Notes under the pieces: generated by a model
What the model was told of the DNA's origin: nothing
Databases searched by the model: none
Seen by the model: the letters and a program-made list of their open reading frames with translations, nothing else
Shown: in pieces, positions 35,233-44,880 of the stretch
Position numbering within the stretch: position 1 is the first letter of the stretch
Layout: each line of letters opens with the position of its first letter
NCBI GenBank assembly: GCA_944390915.1
Contig: CALXRS010000008.1
Coordinates: 1-63,520, forward strand
DNA from: an uncultured Alphaproteobacteria bacterium
GTDB lineage: Bacteria; Pseudomonadota; Alphaproteobacteria; RF32; CAG-239
Length of the DNA stretch: 63,520 nucleotides
Direction: 5' to 3'
Translations under genes and position numbers: made by a program

Positions 35233-35262
35233 TTGACAAAAAGATGTTTTGTCTATTATAAT
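35233..35262 (+). promoter_or_regulatory. Sigma-70 type promoter
   Basis: TTGACA (35233-35238), 18-base spacer, TATAAT (35257-35262). The predicted start of transcription lies only about 20 bases before the ATG. Confidence 0.72.
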
Positions 35263-35287
35263 ATGCAAAACGCTAATTATTGATATT

Positions 35288-35656
35288 ATGACCTTAAAAT
35301 TGTTCAGAGAGCTTTATGAAAGCACGTTCAAAATTCATCCTTTGCTTGCAGATTTTTGGGCAACCGGCATGTTTGACTTAATCGGTAAGACCTATTTTTG
35401 CTGGAAGGATATTCGCGCGGAAATTGAAAATATTATTGCCGGTCAGCAAAAAACGTTGAAAGAAATTTTCGATGCCTTTTGTCCGGCAACGGCTGCGGAA
35501 GCTGCAAAAATCGGTGATTTCTCCCCGGCCGCTTTGGCTGAATTGCTGAGAGATTATCCCGAGCTTTTGTCCGGCAACGAAGACAAACTTCGCAATCTGC
35601 TTAAAACGCTGCGCGCAAATGATGAAAAATGGCAACTGGCTTCCCTATTGCAGTAA
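35288..35656 (+). CDS. Unknown small helical protein
   Basis: 122 residues from the ATG at 35288. The frame opens earlier, but the promoter -10 box excludes an earlier start. It begins MTLKLFRELYESTFKIHPLL, is soluble, mostly helical and slightly acidic. No family recognised. It has a consensus promoter, a short leader without a Shine-Dalgarno match and a terminator shared with the convergent autotransporter gene, so it is a complete monocistronic unit. Confidence 0.65.
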   Translation: MTLKLFRELYESTFKIHPLLADFWATGMFDLIGKTYFCWKDIRAEIENIIAGQQKTLKEIFDAFCPATAAEAAKIGDFSPAALAELLRDYPELLSGNEDKLRNLLKTLRANDEKWQLASLLQ

Positions 35657-35697
35657 TTTATTGTTTACAGGCTATTTAAAGCCGGTGATATATAAAC

Positions 35698-35725
35698 GAA
35701 AGCCCCGATTTCGGGGCTTTCTTTG
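35698..35725. terminator. Bidirectional terminator
   Basis: 11-bp perfect stem GAAAGCCCCGA / TCGGGGCTTTC, 2-base loop, between two convergent genes. Confidence 0.85.
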
Positions 35726-35736
35726 TGTGTAGCATC

Positions 35737-36036
35737 GGCGTTTATCGTCGTTTATCAGAACGCGTAGTTGAGGCCGAGGCCGAAGGTGGTAGCGTCGTAG
35801 TCCGAACCGAACGTATAGTTTGCCCAACCATAGGCCGAAAGATTCGTCGTGAAGCCATAACGCCCGCCGATCTCTATCCGTCCCAAAGTCGCGTCGTCCA
35901 GGGCTTCCACATCGCCCAAACCGGTGATGTTCACATCCTCGCCGTCAACAATCGTCTGCACCACACTCGGTTTGACATAAACGCTTGCAAAGCCTTCGTC
36001 CAGCATAAATGTCTTGGCGAGTTTTACACCCGCTTC
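35737..36036 (-). repeat. Inverted repeat, copy B (autotransporter 3' end)
   Basis: Partner of bases 1-300 in opposite orientation, 279 of 300 bases identical by hand alignment. It covers the last 94 codons including the stop, and 18 bases beyond. Confidence 0.9.
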
Positions 36037-38649
36037 AAGCTCAATCTGCCGCGCGTCGTCGTAGCTTGCGCTCTTGCCGACATTGTCACTTGCGTCGTCA
36101 TAGTTCACCTGCGTATAGAACACGCCTAATTCCGGCGTCAAAGTCACGCTGTCGGTCAAGGCATAGTCATAACCAACCTCCGCACTGGCGCCGAACTCCA
36201 CGCCGTCGGTGTCGGACTTCATACCGTCATCGGTCTTGATGTCCGCTTCCTGAATACCACCGTACAAAGTGGCAAAAGCATACCAGTTGTTATGATCATA
36301 GCGGTAATACAAACCGGCAATGTAGCTGTCGATGTCGATTTCCGAACCGACCGGCGAACGATATTTGTCGCCGTTGCCGTTCATGTCGTATTCGCCCTGA
36401 CGATAGGAGACAAAGATACCCAAACGGTTGTGGATATCACGCTGGATGTCGCCGCCGGCCTCAATACCCCAGATATCGGCATCAATCGCAAAAGGCGAAT
36501 CGATATTCGAGGTGTAGTAAGTCGGGTTGACCCAGAGGTTGTAATAAGGCTCGCCGTTCCAATAACCGTCGACAAAGCTGCAGCCCTCGCAATAATAGCG
36601 GTTGTTCTTTATCTGGTTGCCGATGTTGTCGACCATATTGCGGGTCTGCTCCAAAGCCGCGGCCGGCAAAGCGCCGTAAGCCACAACTTCGCCATATACC
36701 GGCGCTGTCGGAATGTTAATGTCGGGATCTTCGGCGGGAGGTTCAGGATCGGTGGGGTTTTCTTCGGGAACTTCAGGTTGGGGCTTTTGAGACGGAATAA
36801 ATTCCGGTGCGGTCGGAGCCGAAGGAAGTTCCGTATTTTCGTTGTTTTGCCGGTTGCCGAGCAAATACCAGGTACTGCCGGTAGTTTCCCCGTTCGGGTT
36901 GCGGGCGGCCGTCCACATATAGGGACTGCCGTAGACTCGATATATGCTGAAAGCGTTTTCGTTATTGATAGTATCGTTTGGGGCACGGGCAAAAACAACC
37001 TGAGCATTGAGGTTGTTTGCGGCCGACAGCGAATAAACAATAATATCGGTATGTCCTTCGATATTGCCTTCAATATCAAGCATATCCGCCTTCCAAACGC
37101 CGTTTTCCCGGCCTACGTTCAGATGCAAAAAGGCGCTGCCGGACGCGGCGTAATTTTTGAGCTGCAGGTTGTCAAAACGATTGTTGTGCAGCCCCAAAAC
37201 GGAATTGTTAAGCGCCAGAGAGCTCCGTGCCGTGTCGTCGTTGCCGAAGCCGCCGTGCGTAACCGTGCCGTTATCGTGGTTGTAGGATACAATATTCATG
37301 GTAATGTCGTTCAGGCTGATATCGGCATTAACGATATTGTCGCCCAAAAATATGCTTCCCGTTTGGTCGGCGCTTGTAAATTCTACATTGTAACGGTTGG
37401 CATAGCTGCTGATGGTGCTGTTTGAGATAACCGCTCCGTTGATGGAATCGTTAATAATGTAGGTTCCGTTTTCCGTCACCCGGAATGAAACGGTTTTGCC
37501 TCCGCCCGCGGTATTCAGAAAAATGGCGTTATATATGGTTCCTCGGCTGTCGAATGTATAGTTGTTGGAGAAAAAGTAGTCTTCGCCCCGATTTTCGAAT
37601 TGTATATCTTTATCGGTAAAAACGGCGCCGCCAAAGGCATATTGGGAAGAAGATGATGTTTGGGCATAGTTGCCGATAAAATTGCCGCCGATGGGCCCCA
37701 TAATCGAATAATTCAAAATGGCGCCGCCGCGTGCGCCGCTTTCTGTTTGGACGTAGTTGCCGATAAAATTGCCGCTGAGGCGGTTGATGGTGGCGTTTCT
37801 GCCGTGGCTGCCGTTGTTGGTAATGGCGCCGCCGCCGGTGGTTATGCCGCTGATGACATGGTTGTAGATAAAGTCCGCGGCGATGTTGTCGATTATTATC
37901 TCGGGACCACCGTTCATCTCGGAATTGTAGATGGCGCCGCCGCCCACGCTGGATGCATTGCCGGAAGAAACGTAATTGCCGATGAATTTTCCTGTAATGG
38001 AAGATATCTGTCCGCCGTTAAGAATGGCGCCGCCCAAAACATAGCGGTTGCCGTTGACATAGTTGTTGATGAAGTTGCCGTTAATACCGTTGACGATGTT
38101 GCCGCCGGCATTGTTGTAGATGGCGCCGCCGTATGCGTTGCCGCTTTGGCCGTTGACATGGTTGTTGATAAAATCTCCGGTTAAGCTCGAAATAGTCCCG
38201 TTTCCCACGTAAACGGCGCCTCCGTAGCCGCCGCTGCTGTTTACGGCATTGTTGACAAAGTCGGCGCGGATGTTGCCGATGCTGCCGCCGCGCAAATTAA
38301 TGGCTCTGCCATCAAAGGAGCCGAATTGGGCATACCAACCGCCGAGAACATCTTTGCCGCCGTTGCCGGAAGTCATGGACGGAGAACTGATAATGCCGGT
38401 TTTGGCGGCATATTGATAATAGTGATACTGTACGGTGTCTTTTTCCGCTACGAAGGCGTCTGCAAATACCTCGTCATGACCGAGAAGTTCATCATATTCT
38501 TCTTTGCTGATTTCGGTGACGGTATAGAGGCTGTTTTCCCCCATGGTGGGTAAGGGTGGGGTATAGCTGTAGTCGGCGTGAGCCACATCAATCATTGTTA
38601 AAAACAAAAGCACGGGCAGTGCGGAAAATCCTGATAATAAATGTTTCAT
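35755..38649 (-). CDS. Autotransporter with seven-repeat passenger
   Basis: 964 residues. Signal peptide to AHA (residue 25). The passenger carries seven imperfect 30-residue repeats (about 122-345), each with a core like IxGNFIGNYV followed by GGAI and an Asn. This should form a right-handed beta-helix. A less regular beta region follows to about 600, then a Pro/Glu linker (about 615-650), a helix crossing the pore and a 12-strand barrel ending GLGLNYAF. It is a surface or adhesin-type protein with no protease triad. The 3' end is repeated at the window start. Ribosome-binding site AAGGAA. Confidence 0.9.
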   Translation of the reverse strand: MKHLLSGFSALPVLLFLTMIDVAHADYSYTPPLPTMGENSLYTVTEISKEEYDELLGHDEVFADAFVAEKDTVQYHYYQYAAKTGIISSPSMTSGNGGKDVLGGWYAQFGSFDGRAINLRGGSIGNIRADFVNNAVNSSGGYGGAVYVGNGTISSLTGDFINNHVNGQSGNAYGGAIYNNAGGNIVNGINGNFINNYVNGNRYVLGGAILNGGQISSITGKFIGNYVSSGNASSVGGGAIYNSEMNGGPEIIIDNIAADFIYNHVISGITTGGGAITNNGSHGRNATINRLSGNFIGNYVQTESGARGGAILNYSIMGPIGGNFIGNYAQTSSSSQYAFGGAVFTDKDIQFENRGEDYFFSNNYTFDSRGTIYNAIFLNTAGGGKTVSFRVTENGTYIINDSINGAVISNSTISSYANRYNVEFTSADQTGSIFLGDNIVNADISLNDITMNIVSYNHDNGTVTHGGFGNDDTARSSLALNNSVLGLHNNRFDNLQLKNYAASGSAFLHLNVGRENGVWKADMLDIEGNIEGHTDIIVYSLSAANNLNAQVVFARAPNDTINNENAFSIYRVYGSPYMWTAARNPNGETTGSTWYLLGNRQNNENTELPSAPTAPEFIPSQKPQPEVPEENPTDPEPPAEDPDINIPTAPVYGEVVAYGALPAAALEQTRNMVDNIGNQIKNNRYYCEGCSFVDGYWNGEPYYNLWVNPTYYTSNIDSPFAIDADIWGIEAGGDIQRDIHNRLGIFVSYRQGEYDMNGNGDKYRSPVGSEIDIDSYIAGLYYRYDHNNWYAFATLYGGIQEADIKTDDGMKSDTDGVEFGASAEVGYDYALTDSVTLTPELGVFYTQVNYDDASDNVGKSASYDDARQIELEAGVKLAKTFMLDEGFASVYVKPSVVQTIVDGEDVNITGLGDVEALDDATLGRIEIGGRYGFTTNLSAYGWANYTFGSDYDATTFGLGLNYAF

Positions 38650-38889
38650 GACATGTGATTCCTTAAAAATTACGACAATCTGAAAAATACATCAACAAAA
38701 GTTATGCTATCATAATTGTGACTTCAAATCAATTTTTGTGGCGACTTATGCCCTTAAATCACTATTATCTTTTATCATTGCAAAAACCTCTGAAAAAACA
38801 GGGAAAAGAAAGTTTGAAAACGTTTGTTTATATAAAAGTTCTATTTTTTTTAAATTTTTGTGTTTTTATTATTGAAATATAAACCATTC

Positions 38890-38919
38890 TTGCTTAAGTT
38901 AGCAAATGTAAGATATATT
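38890..38919 (+). promoter_or_regulatory. Probable promoter of pal
   Basis: TTGCTT (38890-38895), 18-base spacer, TATATT (38914-38919). The 294 bases between the autotransporter and pal (38650-38943) are very AT-rich and hold no other feature I can support. Confidence 0.5.
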
Positions 38920-38943
38920 GAAAACCATATATGGAGAAATAAA

Positions 38944-39408
38944 ATGAAAAAACTTTTAGGTTTGTTCTGCGTGGTTGCTCTGCTGTCTGCCTGTTCGTCC
39001 ACCGATTCGACCGGCGGTTTGTTCGGCGGCAGCGAATGCGATTCGCGCGATGCCCGCAACTTTATGGCCAATGCCGAAGACAGAGTTTTCTTCGCTTTTG
39101 ACAGCTCGGCTTTGACCGAAAATGCCGAAGAAATTTTGGATACTCAGGTCGCGTGGTTGGCAAAACACGAAAATGTCAACATCATCGTTCAGGGTTATTG
39201 CGATGAAAGAGGCACCAGAGAATACAACCTGGCTTTGGGTGAACGTCGTGCCAACGCCGTCAGAGATTATCTGATTGCCAAAGGCGTTGCCGCCGACAGA
39301 ATTTCCACCATTTCTTACGGTAAGGAAAGACCGGCCGTGCTCGGCAACAACGAAGCCGCTTGGGCTCAGAACCGCCGTGCCGTTACCGTTGTCAAAGCCG
39401 GCAACTAA
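38944..39408 (+). CDS. pal: Peptidoglycan-associated lipoprotein
   Basis: 154 residues from the ATG at 38944, behind TGGAGA. Lipobox LLSAC, so anchored in the outer membrane. The OmpA-like domain has VNIIVQGYCDERGTREYNLA and ERRANAVRDYLIAKGV, with the Asp and Arg that bind diaminopimelate in peptidoglycan. Pal works with the Tol complex in envelope constriction and integrity. tolQRAB are not in the window. cpoB follows after a terminator. Confidence 0.94.
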   Translation: MKKLLGLFCVVALLSACSSTDSTGGLFGGSECDSRDARNFMANAEDRVFFAFDSSALTENAEEILDTQVAWLAKHENVNIIVQGYCDERGTREYNLALGERRANAVRDYLIAKGVAADRISTISYGKERPAVLGNNEAAWAQNRRAVTVVKAGN

Positions 39409-39433
39409 TCTTATTTGTTAAAAAAGTAAGCTT

Positions 39434-39475
39434 ACAAAAAAAGGGGGCTTCCGTCGGATGCCTCCTTTTTTGTGC
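39434..39475 (+). terminator. Rho-independent terminator
   Basis: ACAAAAAAAGGGGGC pairs with CCTCCTTTTTTGT around a 12-base loop. Some readthrough into cpoB is likely. Confidence 0.7.
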
Positions 39476-39537
39476 TTGTGGTTTGGCATAAATTGCCTTA
39501 TATCTGATATAAAAATAACATTACATGAGGTTTGCCG

Positions 39538-40380
39538 ATGAAAAAGAAATTGTTTTGGCCGGTTTTGGCGCCGGCTTTGGCGCTGGCTTTGGCGCCGGTC
39601 GCGCCGGCTGCGGCGCAGGACGTAACGGTGTTGATGCAGGAACTGGACGACATCCGCGAAGATTTGAAAATTTTGCAGCGCCGCACCTATAACGAAAACG
39701 ACGACAATTCCAAAGTGGAGGTGAGAATCGGCCGTTTGGACGAACTGGTGCGCTCCACCGCCGGCAGACTCGACGAACTTGATCATAAAATAGGCCGGTT
39801 GGAAGAAAAGATAGATTTAATCAACAGGGATATGGACGTTCGTATGAAGCTGCTTGAAGGCAAGAAAATAGAATCTTCGGGCGCGGCGGTCGTTGACAAT
39901 TCTCCGAAATTTTCCGCGCCGGTGGCCAAAGACGCGCCGACATCCATTGTCGGCGGGGCAATTTCCGGCGGCGATCTGCAGCCGCTGAAAAAGCCGACCG
40001 CGGCAGATATTTATCAGCAGGGGCTGCAGGCTCTGAAAGATGCCGATTTTGACCGGGCGGAGGAAAGTTTTAATACGATCCTCGGCCAATTTCCGCAGGA
40101 CAAGCTGGCCGGCAACGCCCAATACTGGCTCGGCGAAACCTATTATGCCCGCAAAGATTTTGAACGGGCGGCGGTGGCTTTCGGCAAGGGCTATCAGGGG
40201 TATGAAAACAGCCCCAAAAAAGCCGACAGTCTGCTGAAACTCGGCATGTCGATGCAGGAGCTCGGGCAAAAAGAAAACGCCTGCGCGGCGTTTACCGGTT
40301 TGCCGGAGGAATTTCCGAAAGCGGAAAAACAGCTTTTGGCAAAAGCCGCGGAACGTGCCGAACAGCTGGGCTGCAAATAA
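39538..40380 (+). CDS. cpoB: Tol-Pal system protein CpoB (YbgF)
   Basis: 280 residues. The signal peptide is a strikingly regular Ala/Leu/Pro run (LAPALALALAPVAPAAAQ). An N-terminal coiled coil for trimerisation follows (about 35-110). After a flexible linker there are three TPR-like units (from YQQGLQALKDADFDRAEESF). CpoB coordinates peptidoglycan synthesis with outer-membrane constriction at division. Start at ATG 39538. tilS begins directly after the stop. Confidence 0.9.
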   Translation: MKKKLFWPVLAPALALALAPVAPAAAQDVTVLMQELDDIREDLKILQRRTYNENDDNSKVEVRIGRLDELVRSTAGRLDELDHKIGRLEEKIDLINRDMDVRMKLLEGKKIESSGAAVVDNSPKFSAPVAKDAPTSIVGGAISGGDLQPLKKPTAADIYQQGLQALKDADFDRAEESFNTILGQFPQDKLAGNAQYWLGETYYARKDFERAAVAFGKGYQGYENSPKKADSLLKLGMSMQELGQKENACAAFTGLPEEFPKAEKQLLAKAAERAEQLGCK

Positions 40381-41487
40381 ATGACCCCTTTGGCAGAAAG
40401 GCTGGAAAATAAACTTTCCGCCCTGGCGCAAAAACACGGCGCCGATTTTTCCGTTGTTGCCGCCGCCGTTTCCGGCGGTGCGGATTCTCTGGCGTTGGCT
40501 TTTTTGCTGCGGATTTTGAAAGAAAAACATTTTTTGCGGCCGGTTTTGCTGACGGTGAACCATCATCTGCGGGCAGAAGCGGCGGCGGAAGCCGAGATGG
40601 TGGCTAAACTGGCGCTGAAATGGGGCTTGGAACATCATATTCTGAACTGGTTTCCCGGCAATATTCAAACAGGAATGGAAGAAAAAGCCCGACAGGCGCG
40701 CTATACCCTGATGGAAGACTGGTGCGCGCAAAACGGCGTGCGCTTTTTGCTGACCGCGCATCAGCAGCAGGATCAGGCGGAAACTTTTCTGATGCGTCTG
40801 GAACGCGGCAGCGGCGTTGACGGGCTGGCGGCCATGAGCGAATTTACCCGTCGCGGGCGGATTGTTCTGGTGCGGCCGCTGCTTGCTTTTTCGCCCGCCG
40901 AACTGAGGCAGCTGTTGCAGGACAATCATATTGTCTGGGCGGAAGACGCCTCCAACCGCAACGAAGATTTTCTGCGAGTGCGAATCCGCAGGTTTTTGCC
41001 CGAACTGGAACGGAAAACGGGAATTACCGTCAGCCGGTTGGCGGCGGCCGCCTCGGCTTTGGGCGAAGTGCGGGAACATCTGGAATGTGAGGCCGACGAC
41101 TTTGTCGCGCACCGCGTGCGCCGATACGACGGGCCGGCGGCAAGCGTTTCGCCGGAGGCTTTTGCCGCTTTGCCGGCGGAAACGGCGCGGCGGGTGCTTT
41201 CACGCCTGATAAAACAGATCGGCGGGCTTGAATATCCGCCGACTTTTGATGAATTGCGACGGTTGGAAGCCGACTTACGGCGGAAAAATTTTGCCGGGGC
41301 AACGCTCGGCGGTTGTCTGGTGGTGCCGTTTACAAAGCGCCTGTGGTTTATCCGCGAAGATAAAAACAGCGTCAAAATCAGCCGGCGGGAGTGGGAAAAC
41401 TTTGTTTTGAAGCATCCGGAATATGCCGGCCGCGTGCTGCCTTATCCGTTGAAACGCCTGCTGGCGGCAGCCGGTAACGGCGGATAA
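40381..41487 (+). CDS. tilS: tRNA(Ile)-lysidine synthase
   Basis: 368 residues. It modifies the wobble C of the CAU anticodon of tRNA-Ile2 to lysidine, so that AUA is read as Ile. PP-loop SGGADS at residues 31-36, then LTVNHHLRAEA and the LLTAHQQQDQAETFLMRLER stretch with conserved His and Asp. The C-terminal substrate domain is shorter than in E. coli. It shares a junction with cpoB (TAA directly followed by ATG). Confidence 0.93.
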   Translation: MTPLAERLENKLSALAQKHGADFSVVAAAVSGGADSLALAFLLRILKEKHFLRPVLLTVNHHLRAEAAAEAEMVAKLALKWGLEHHILNWFPGNIQTGMEEKARQARYTLMEDWCAQNGVRFLLTAHQQQDQAETFLMRLERGSGVDGLAAMSEFTRRGRIVLVRPLLAFSPAELRQLLQDNHIVWAEDASNRNEDFLRVRIRRFLPELERKTGITVSRLAAAASALGEVREHLECEADDFVAHRVRRYDGPAASVSPEAFAALPAETARRVLSRLIKQIGGLEYPPTFDELRRLEADLRRKNFAGATLGGCLVVPFTKRLWFIREDKNSVKISRREWENFVLKHPEYAGRVLPYPLKRLLAAAGNGG

Positions 41488-41560
41488 AAAATATTGTGAT
41501 TGTGTTTTGCAAATAAAAAAACTATATATAAACGGAAACAATGACTGAAGAGGATGTGGC

Positions 41561-43432
41561 ATGAGGACAGGTAAAAGTTTGATTTTTTGGCTGGCGGCAA
41601 TTATCTTGCTGACCATGATTGCCAATCTGACCGGCAAGGGCGGCGGGCAGGGCATGCAGACCGGCAGCCAACTCCCCTTTTCGGAATTTATGAAACAGGC
41701 CGAGGAAAACAAGGTGGCGGAGGTGACCGTGGCCGGGCCGGATGTTACCGGAACCTATACCGACGGCGGAAAGTTTTATACCTATGCGCCGTTTGATCCG
41801 AGCATGATTGAAACCCTGCGCAAAAACGGGGTGATCGTCAACGCCAAGCCGGAAGACACGTCTTCCAGCACTTTTTGGGGAATCGTCATTTCCTGGTTTC
41901 CGATGATTTTGCTTATCGGCGTGTGGATATTTTTCATGCGTCAGGCCAATGCCGGCAACAGCAAGGCAATGAGCTTCGGCAAGTCACGGGCAAGGCTTAT
42001 CGAAAATGCCAAAAAGGTGACTTTTGCCGATGTCGCCGGTTGCGACGAATCCAAACAGGATCTGGAAGAGGTGATCGACTTTTTGAAAGATCCGGGAAAA
42101 TTTCAGCGGCTCGGCGGCAAAATTCCCAAGGGGGTGTTGCTGGTGGGGCCTCCGGGCACGGGTAAAACGTTGCTGGCCAAAGCGGTGGCCGGCGAGGCCG
42201 ACGTGCCGTTCTTTTCCATTTCCGGTTCGGATTTTGTGGAGATGTTTGTCGGTGTGGGCGCGTCGCGGGTGCGCGATATGTTTGCCCAGGCCAAAAAGAA
42301 TTCGCCCTGCCTGCTGTTTATCGACGAAATTGACGCCGTCGGTCGTCATCGCGGCGCGGGGCTCGGCGGCGGCAACGACGAGCGCGAACAGACCCTGAAC
42401 CAGCTGTTGGTGGAGATGGACGGTTTTGACGAGAACGAAAACGTGATTCTGATTGCCGCGACCAACCGTCCGGATGTGCTCGATCCGGCGCTTTTGCGCC
42501 CGGGACGTTTCGACCGTCAGGTTGTGGTGCCGAACCCCGATGTTAAAGGTCGGGAGGAAATTTTGAAAGTGCATGTGCGCAAGGTGCCCCTTGCTAAAGA
42601 CGTCGATTTGGCGGTGATTGCCCGCGGCACGCCCGGTTTTTCCGGCGCCGATCTGGCCAATCTGGTCAACGAAGCGGCTTTACTGGCGGCGCGGCGCAAT
42701 AAGCGCAAAGTGACCTCCAAAGATTTTGACGACGCCAAAGACAAAGTGTTGATGGGCAACGAGCGCAAATCCATGGCGATGGACGAGCACGAAAAGATGC
42801 TGACGGCCTATCACGAGGCCGGGCACGCCGTTTGTTCGCTCAACGTGCCGGAAACGGACCCCATCCACAAGGCGACCATTGTGCCGCGGGGCAGGGCGCT
42901 CGGCATGGTGCAGCAGCTGCCGGAAAAGGATCAGTATTCCTATTCGCGGGCAAAAATGCTTTCGCGCCTGATTATCTGCATGGGCGGTCGGGCAGCGGAA
43001 GAGCTGAAATTCGGCCGTGATAAAGTGACCAGCGGGGCGTCGTCGGACATTGCCGCCGCCACCAAGCTGGCGCGGGCGATGGTGACCGAATGGGGCATGA
43101 GCGACCTGCTGGGACCGGTGCTTTATGTAGACAATTCCGAAGAGGTTTTTCTCGGCAAGTCGGTTACGCAAAACAAGAACATGAGCGAAGAAACCGCGCG
43201 GGTGGTCGATGCGGAAATCAAGCGGCTGGTGTGTGAGGCGCACGAAGGCGCGCTGAAGATTTTGCAGGACAAAAAAGACGACTGGGAGCGTTTGTCGCAG
43301 GCGCTGATTGAGTACGAAACCTTAACCGGAGACGAAATCAAACAGGTGCTGGCCGGCGAAAAAATCAACAAAGCGGCGGAAACGCCCGTCTCTCCCGACA
43401 AGCAAACGCATGCTTCGGTGCCCGAATTATAG
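41561..43432 (+). CDS. ftsH: ATP-dependent zinc metalloprotease FtsH
   Basis: 623 residues, membrane-bound AAA protease for quality control and regulated proteolysis. Two membrane helices (about 7-23 and 106-126) flank a small periplasmic domain. Walker A GPPGTGKT (196-203), Walker B LLFIDE (251-256), second region of homology around RPGRFDRQ, and the zinc site HEAGH (418-422) are all present. The tail after about 600 is short and polar. Conserved position after tilS. Ribosome-binding site AGAGGA. Confidence 0.97.
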   Translation: MRTGKSLIFWLAAIILLTMIANLTGKGGGQGMQTGSQLPFSEFMKQAEENKVAEVTVAGPDVTGTYTDGGKFYTYAPFDPSMIETLRKNGVIVNAKPEDTSSSTFWGIVISWFPMILLIGVWIFFMRQANAGNSKAMSFGKSRARLIENAKKVTFADVAGCDESKQDLEEVIDFLKDPGKFQRLGGKIPKGVLLVGPPGTGKTLLAKAVAGEADVPFFSISGSDFVEMFVGVGASRVRDMFAQAKKNSPCLLFIDEIDAVGRHRGAGLGGGNDEREQTLNQLLVEMDGFDENENVILIAATNRPDVLDPALLRPGRFDRQVVVPNPDVKGREEILKVHVRKVPLAKDVDLAVIARGTPGFSGADLANLVNEAALLAARRNKRKVTSKDFDDAKDKVLMGNERKSMAMDEHEKMLTAYHEAGHAVCSLNVPETDPIHKATIVPRGRALGMVQQLPEKDQYSYSRAKMLSRLIICMGGRAAEELKFGRDKVTSGASSDIAAATKLARAMVTEWGMSDLLGPVLYVDNSEEVFLGKSVTQNKNMSEETARVVDAEIKRLVCEAHEGALKILQDKKDDWERLSQALIEYETLTGDEIKQVLAGEKINKAAETPVSPDKQTHASVPEL

Positions 43433-43451
43433 TTGCCTGCGGAAACCATAA

Positions 43452-43487
43452 AAAATCCCGACGAAGACAAAACTTCGTCGGGATTTT
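43452..43487. terminator. Bidirectional terminator
   Basis: 15-bp perfect stem AAAATCCCGACGAAG / CTTCGTCGGGATTTT between convergent ftsH and the CoaD-HD fusion gene. Confidence 0.88.
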
Positions 43488-43504
43488 CTGATTGTAACCT
43501 TTTT

Positions 43505-44698
43505 TTACCTGTTTTGCCAGTAGGCGACTTCCGAGCGGATGTTGCGACGGGCGTTTTCTTCCAGCAGCGTTTGGAAAAACGGCAGAGAAAAAATATGTTC
43601 GCGGCCAAGCAGCATTTGCAGAAATTCCGTGCGTCCTTCGGCATATTCCCGATCGTTGACGGCAGCATATTCGTTCCGGACGTTGACGGCATTTTGCCAG
43701 TAGAGGACGGAGTTTTCGCCGAGAGCGGCGAGGTCGATATCGTGGATAAGCTTTTCTTCGAGAGAAGCTTTTTCATCCGGTTCGCCCCGATGGTCGGTTG
43801 CGGTGGCAATTTGGCAGACGGCGTCCGGTTTGTCGATATGGCTGAAGCAGTCTTCCGCCAGTTTCAGCGACCGCGCGATGTCGTCTGCTCCGCCGGTATT
43901 TACCAGATCATGCGCAAATACGGCAAGCGACAGGTTGCGTCTGTCAAACTCTTCGCCGTTGCGGACGGCATATACCTGCAGCCAGTCGAACATGCAGGCC
44001 AGATGTCCCATGTTGTGGTAGAAGCGTTCCGGCGCGTTGTATGCCTCGACGAGCTTTTGGTAGTTGTCATGCGCGTTGCCGTACAAGGCCTTTTCTTTTA
44101 ACCAGATATTTTCCAGATAAGGAACGGCCATCGTTGCCAGCACGGACGGAGCCATATATTCGGCGGCTATGGTAAACAGGCCGAGGCTGTACAGTTCTTT
44201 AATTACGGCAACGGGGGCACAATGGCCGTAGCACGACAGTAAGGCATTTTCCGGCGTGCGGTGCCAAATTTCCAGCGGATGCCCGTAATGTTTGCTGATT
44301 TTGCGGACATAGGGGCTGCACAGAATGTTTTCGGACGGATTGATAATCAACGCGTCTGCCTTGGCGGCAATCGCGGCTACAATCGGTTCGTCGTTGCAGG
44401 TTGTCAACTCAATCAGATTGTCGACGGCGGTCATTTTTTCGTAAAGCCGGGCAAAGCTGTCAAATTCGTGTCCCTGCATCGTGGGAACGGATGCAAAACG
44501 CCGGATGCGCTTGAAGTCTTCCAAAGACAGGCGAACCGTTTCCATCCGTCGGCAGGCGGAAACATCGGTTTTATCCGAACCGTTTGCCCGAACGGCGATG
44601 ATAATTTTGTTAAAATGATCGGCGGCTTCGGCAACAATCGCCAGATGACCGAGCGTAAAGGGATCAAAAGATCCTGCGTAAAAAACTGTTTTTTCCAT
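43505..44698 (-). CDS. CoaD-like nucleotidyltransferase fused to HD-type phosphohydrolase
   Basis: 397 residues from the ATG at 44698 (weak ribosome-binding site; an ATG at 44725 is also possible). Residues 1-160 resemble pantetheine-phosphate adenylyltransferase: YAGSFDPFTLGHLAIV has the T/HxGH nucleotide site, and SPYVRKISKHYG stands where CoaD has its SSSxVR motif. The CoaD RGLR motif is missing. Residues from about 200 match the COG4339 HD-like family: ERFYHNMGHLACM, LAVFAHDLVN, TATDHRG and IHDIDLAALG. The substrate is unknown. It lies on the opposite strand, between ftsH and glmM, which are usually neighbours. Confidence 0.75.
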   Translation of the reverse strand: MEKTVFYAGSFDPFTLGHLAIVAEAADHFNKIIIAVRANGSDKTDVSACRRMETVRLSLEDFKRIRRFASVPTMQGHEFDSFARLYEKMTAVDNLIELTTCNDEPIVAAIAAKADALIINPSENILCSPYVRKISKHYGHPLEIWHRTPENALLSCYGHCAPVAVIKELYSLGLFTIAAEYMAPSVLATMAVPYLENIWLKEKALYGNAHDNYQKLVEAYNAPERFYHNMGHLACMFDWLQVYAVRNGEEFDRRNLSLAVFAHDLVNTGGADDIARSLKLAEDCFSHIDKPDAVCQIATATDHRGEPDEKASLEEKLIHDIDLAALGENSVLYWQNAVNVRNEYAAVNDREYAEGRTEFLQMLLGREHIFSLPFFQTLLEENARRNIRSEVAYWQNR

Positions 44699-44880
44699 AA
44701 GTCTTATATTTATAAAATTAGACATAAAAATATTTTTATACCGCACCCTTATAGCACAAAAAAGGAAAAAAAGCAAGTTTTATCGCCGGGCAGACGGGCA
44801 AAATGCGTTGTTGCCATTTGCGGGGAAAGTTATATATTAACAAAAACATCATTTTTTTTTTAAGGAGCGTTGAAAATATC

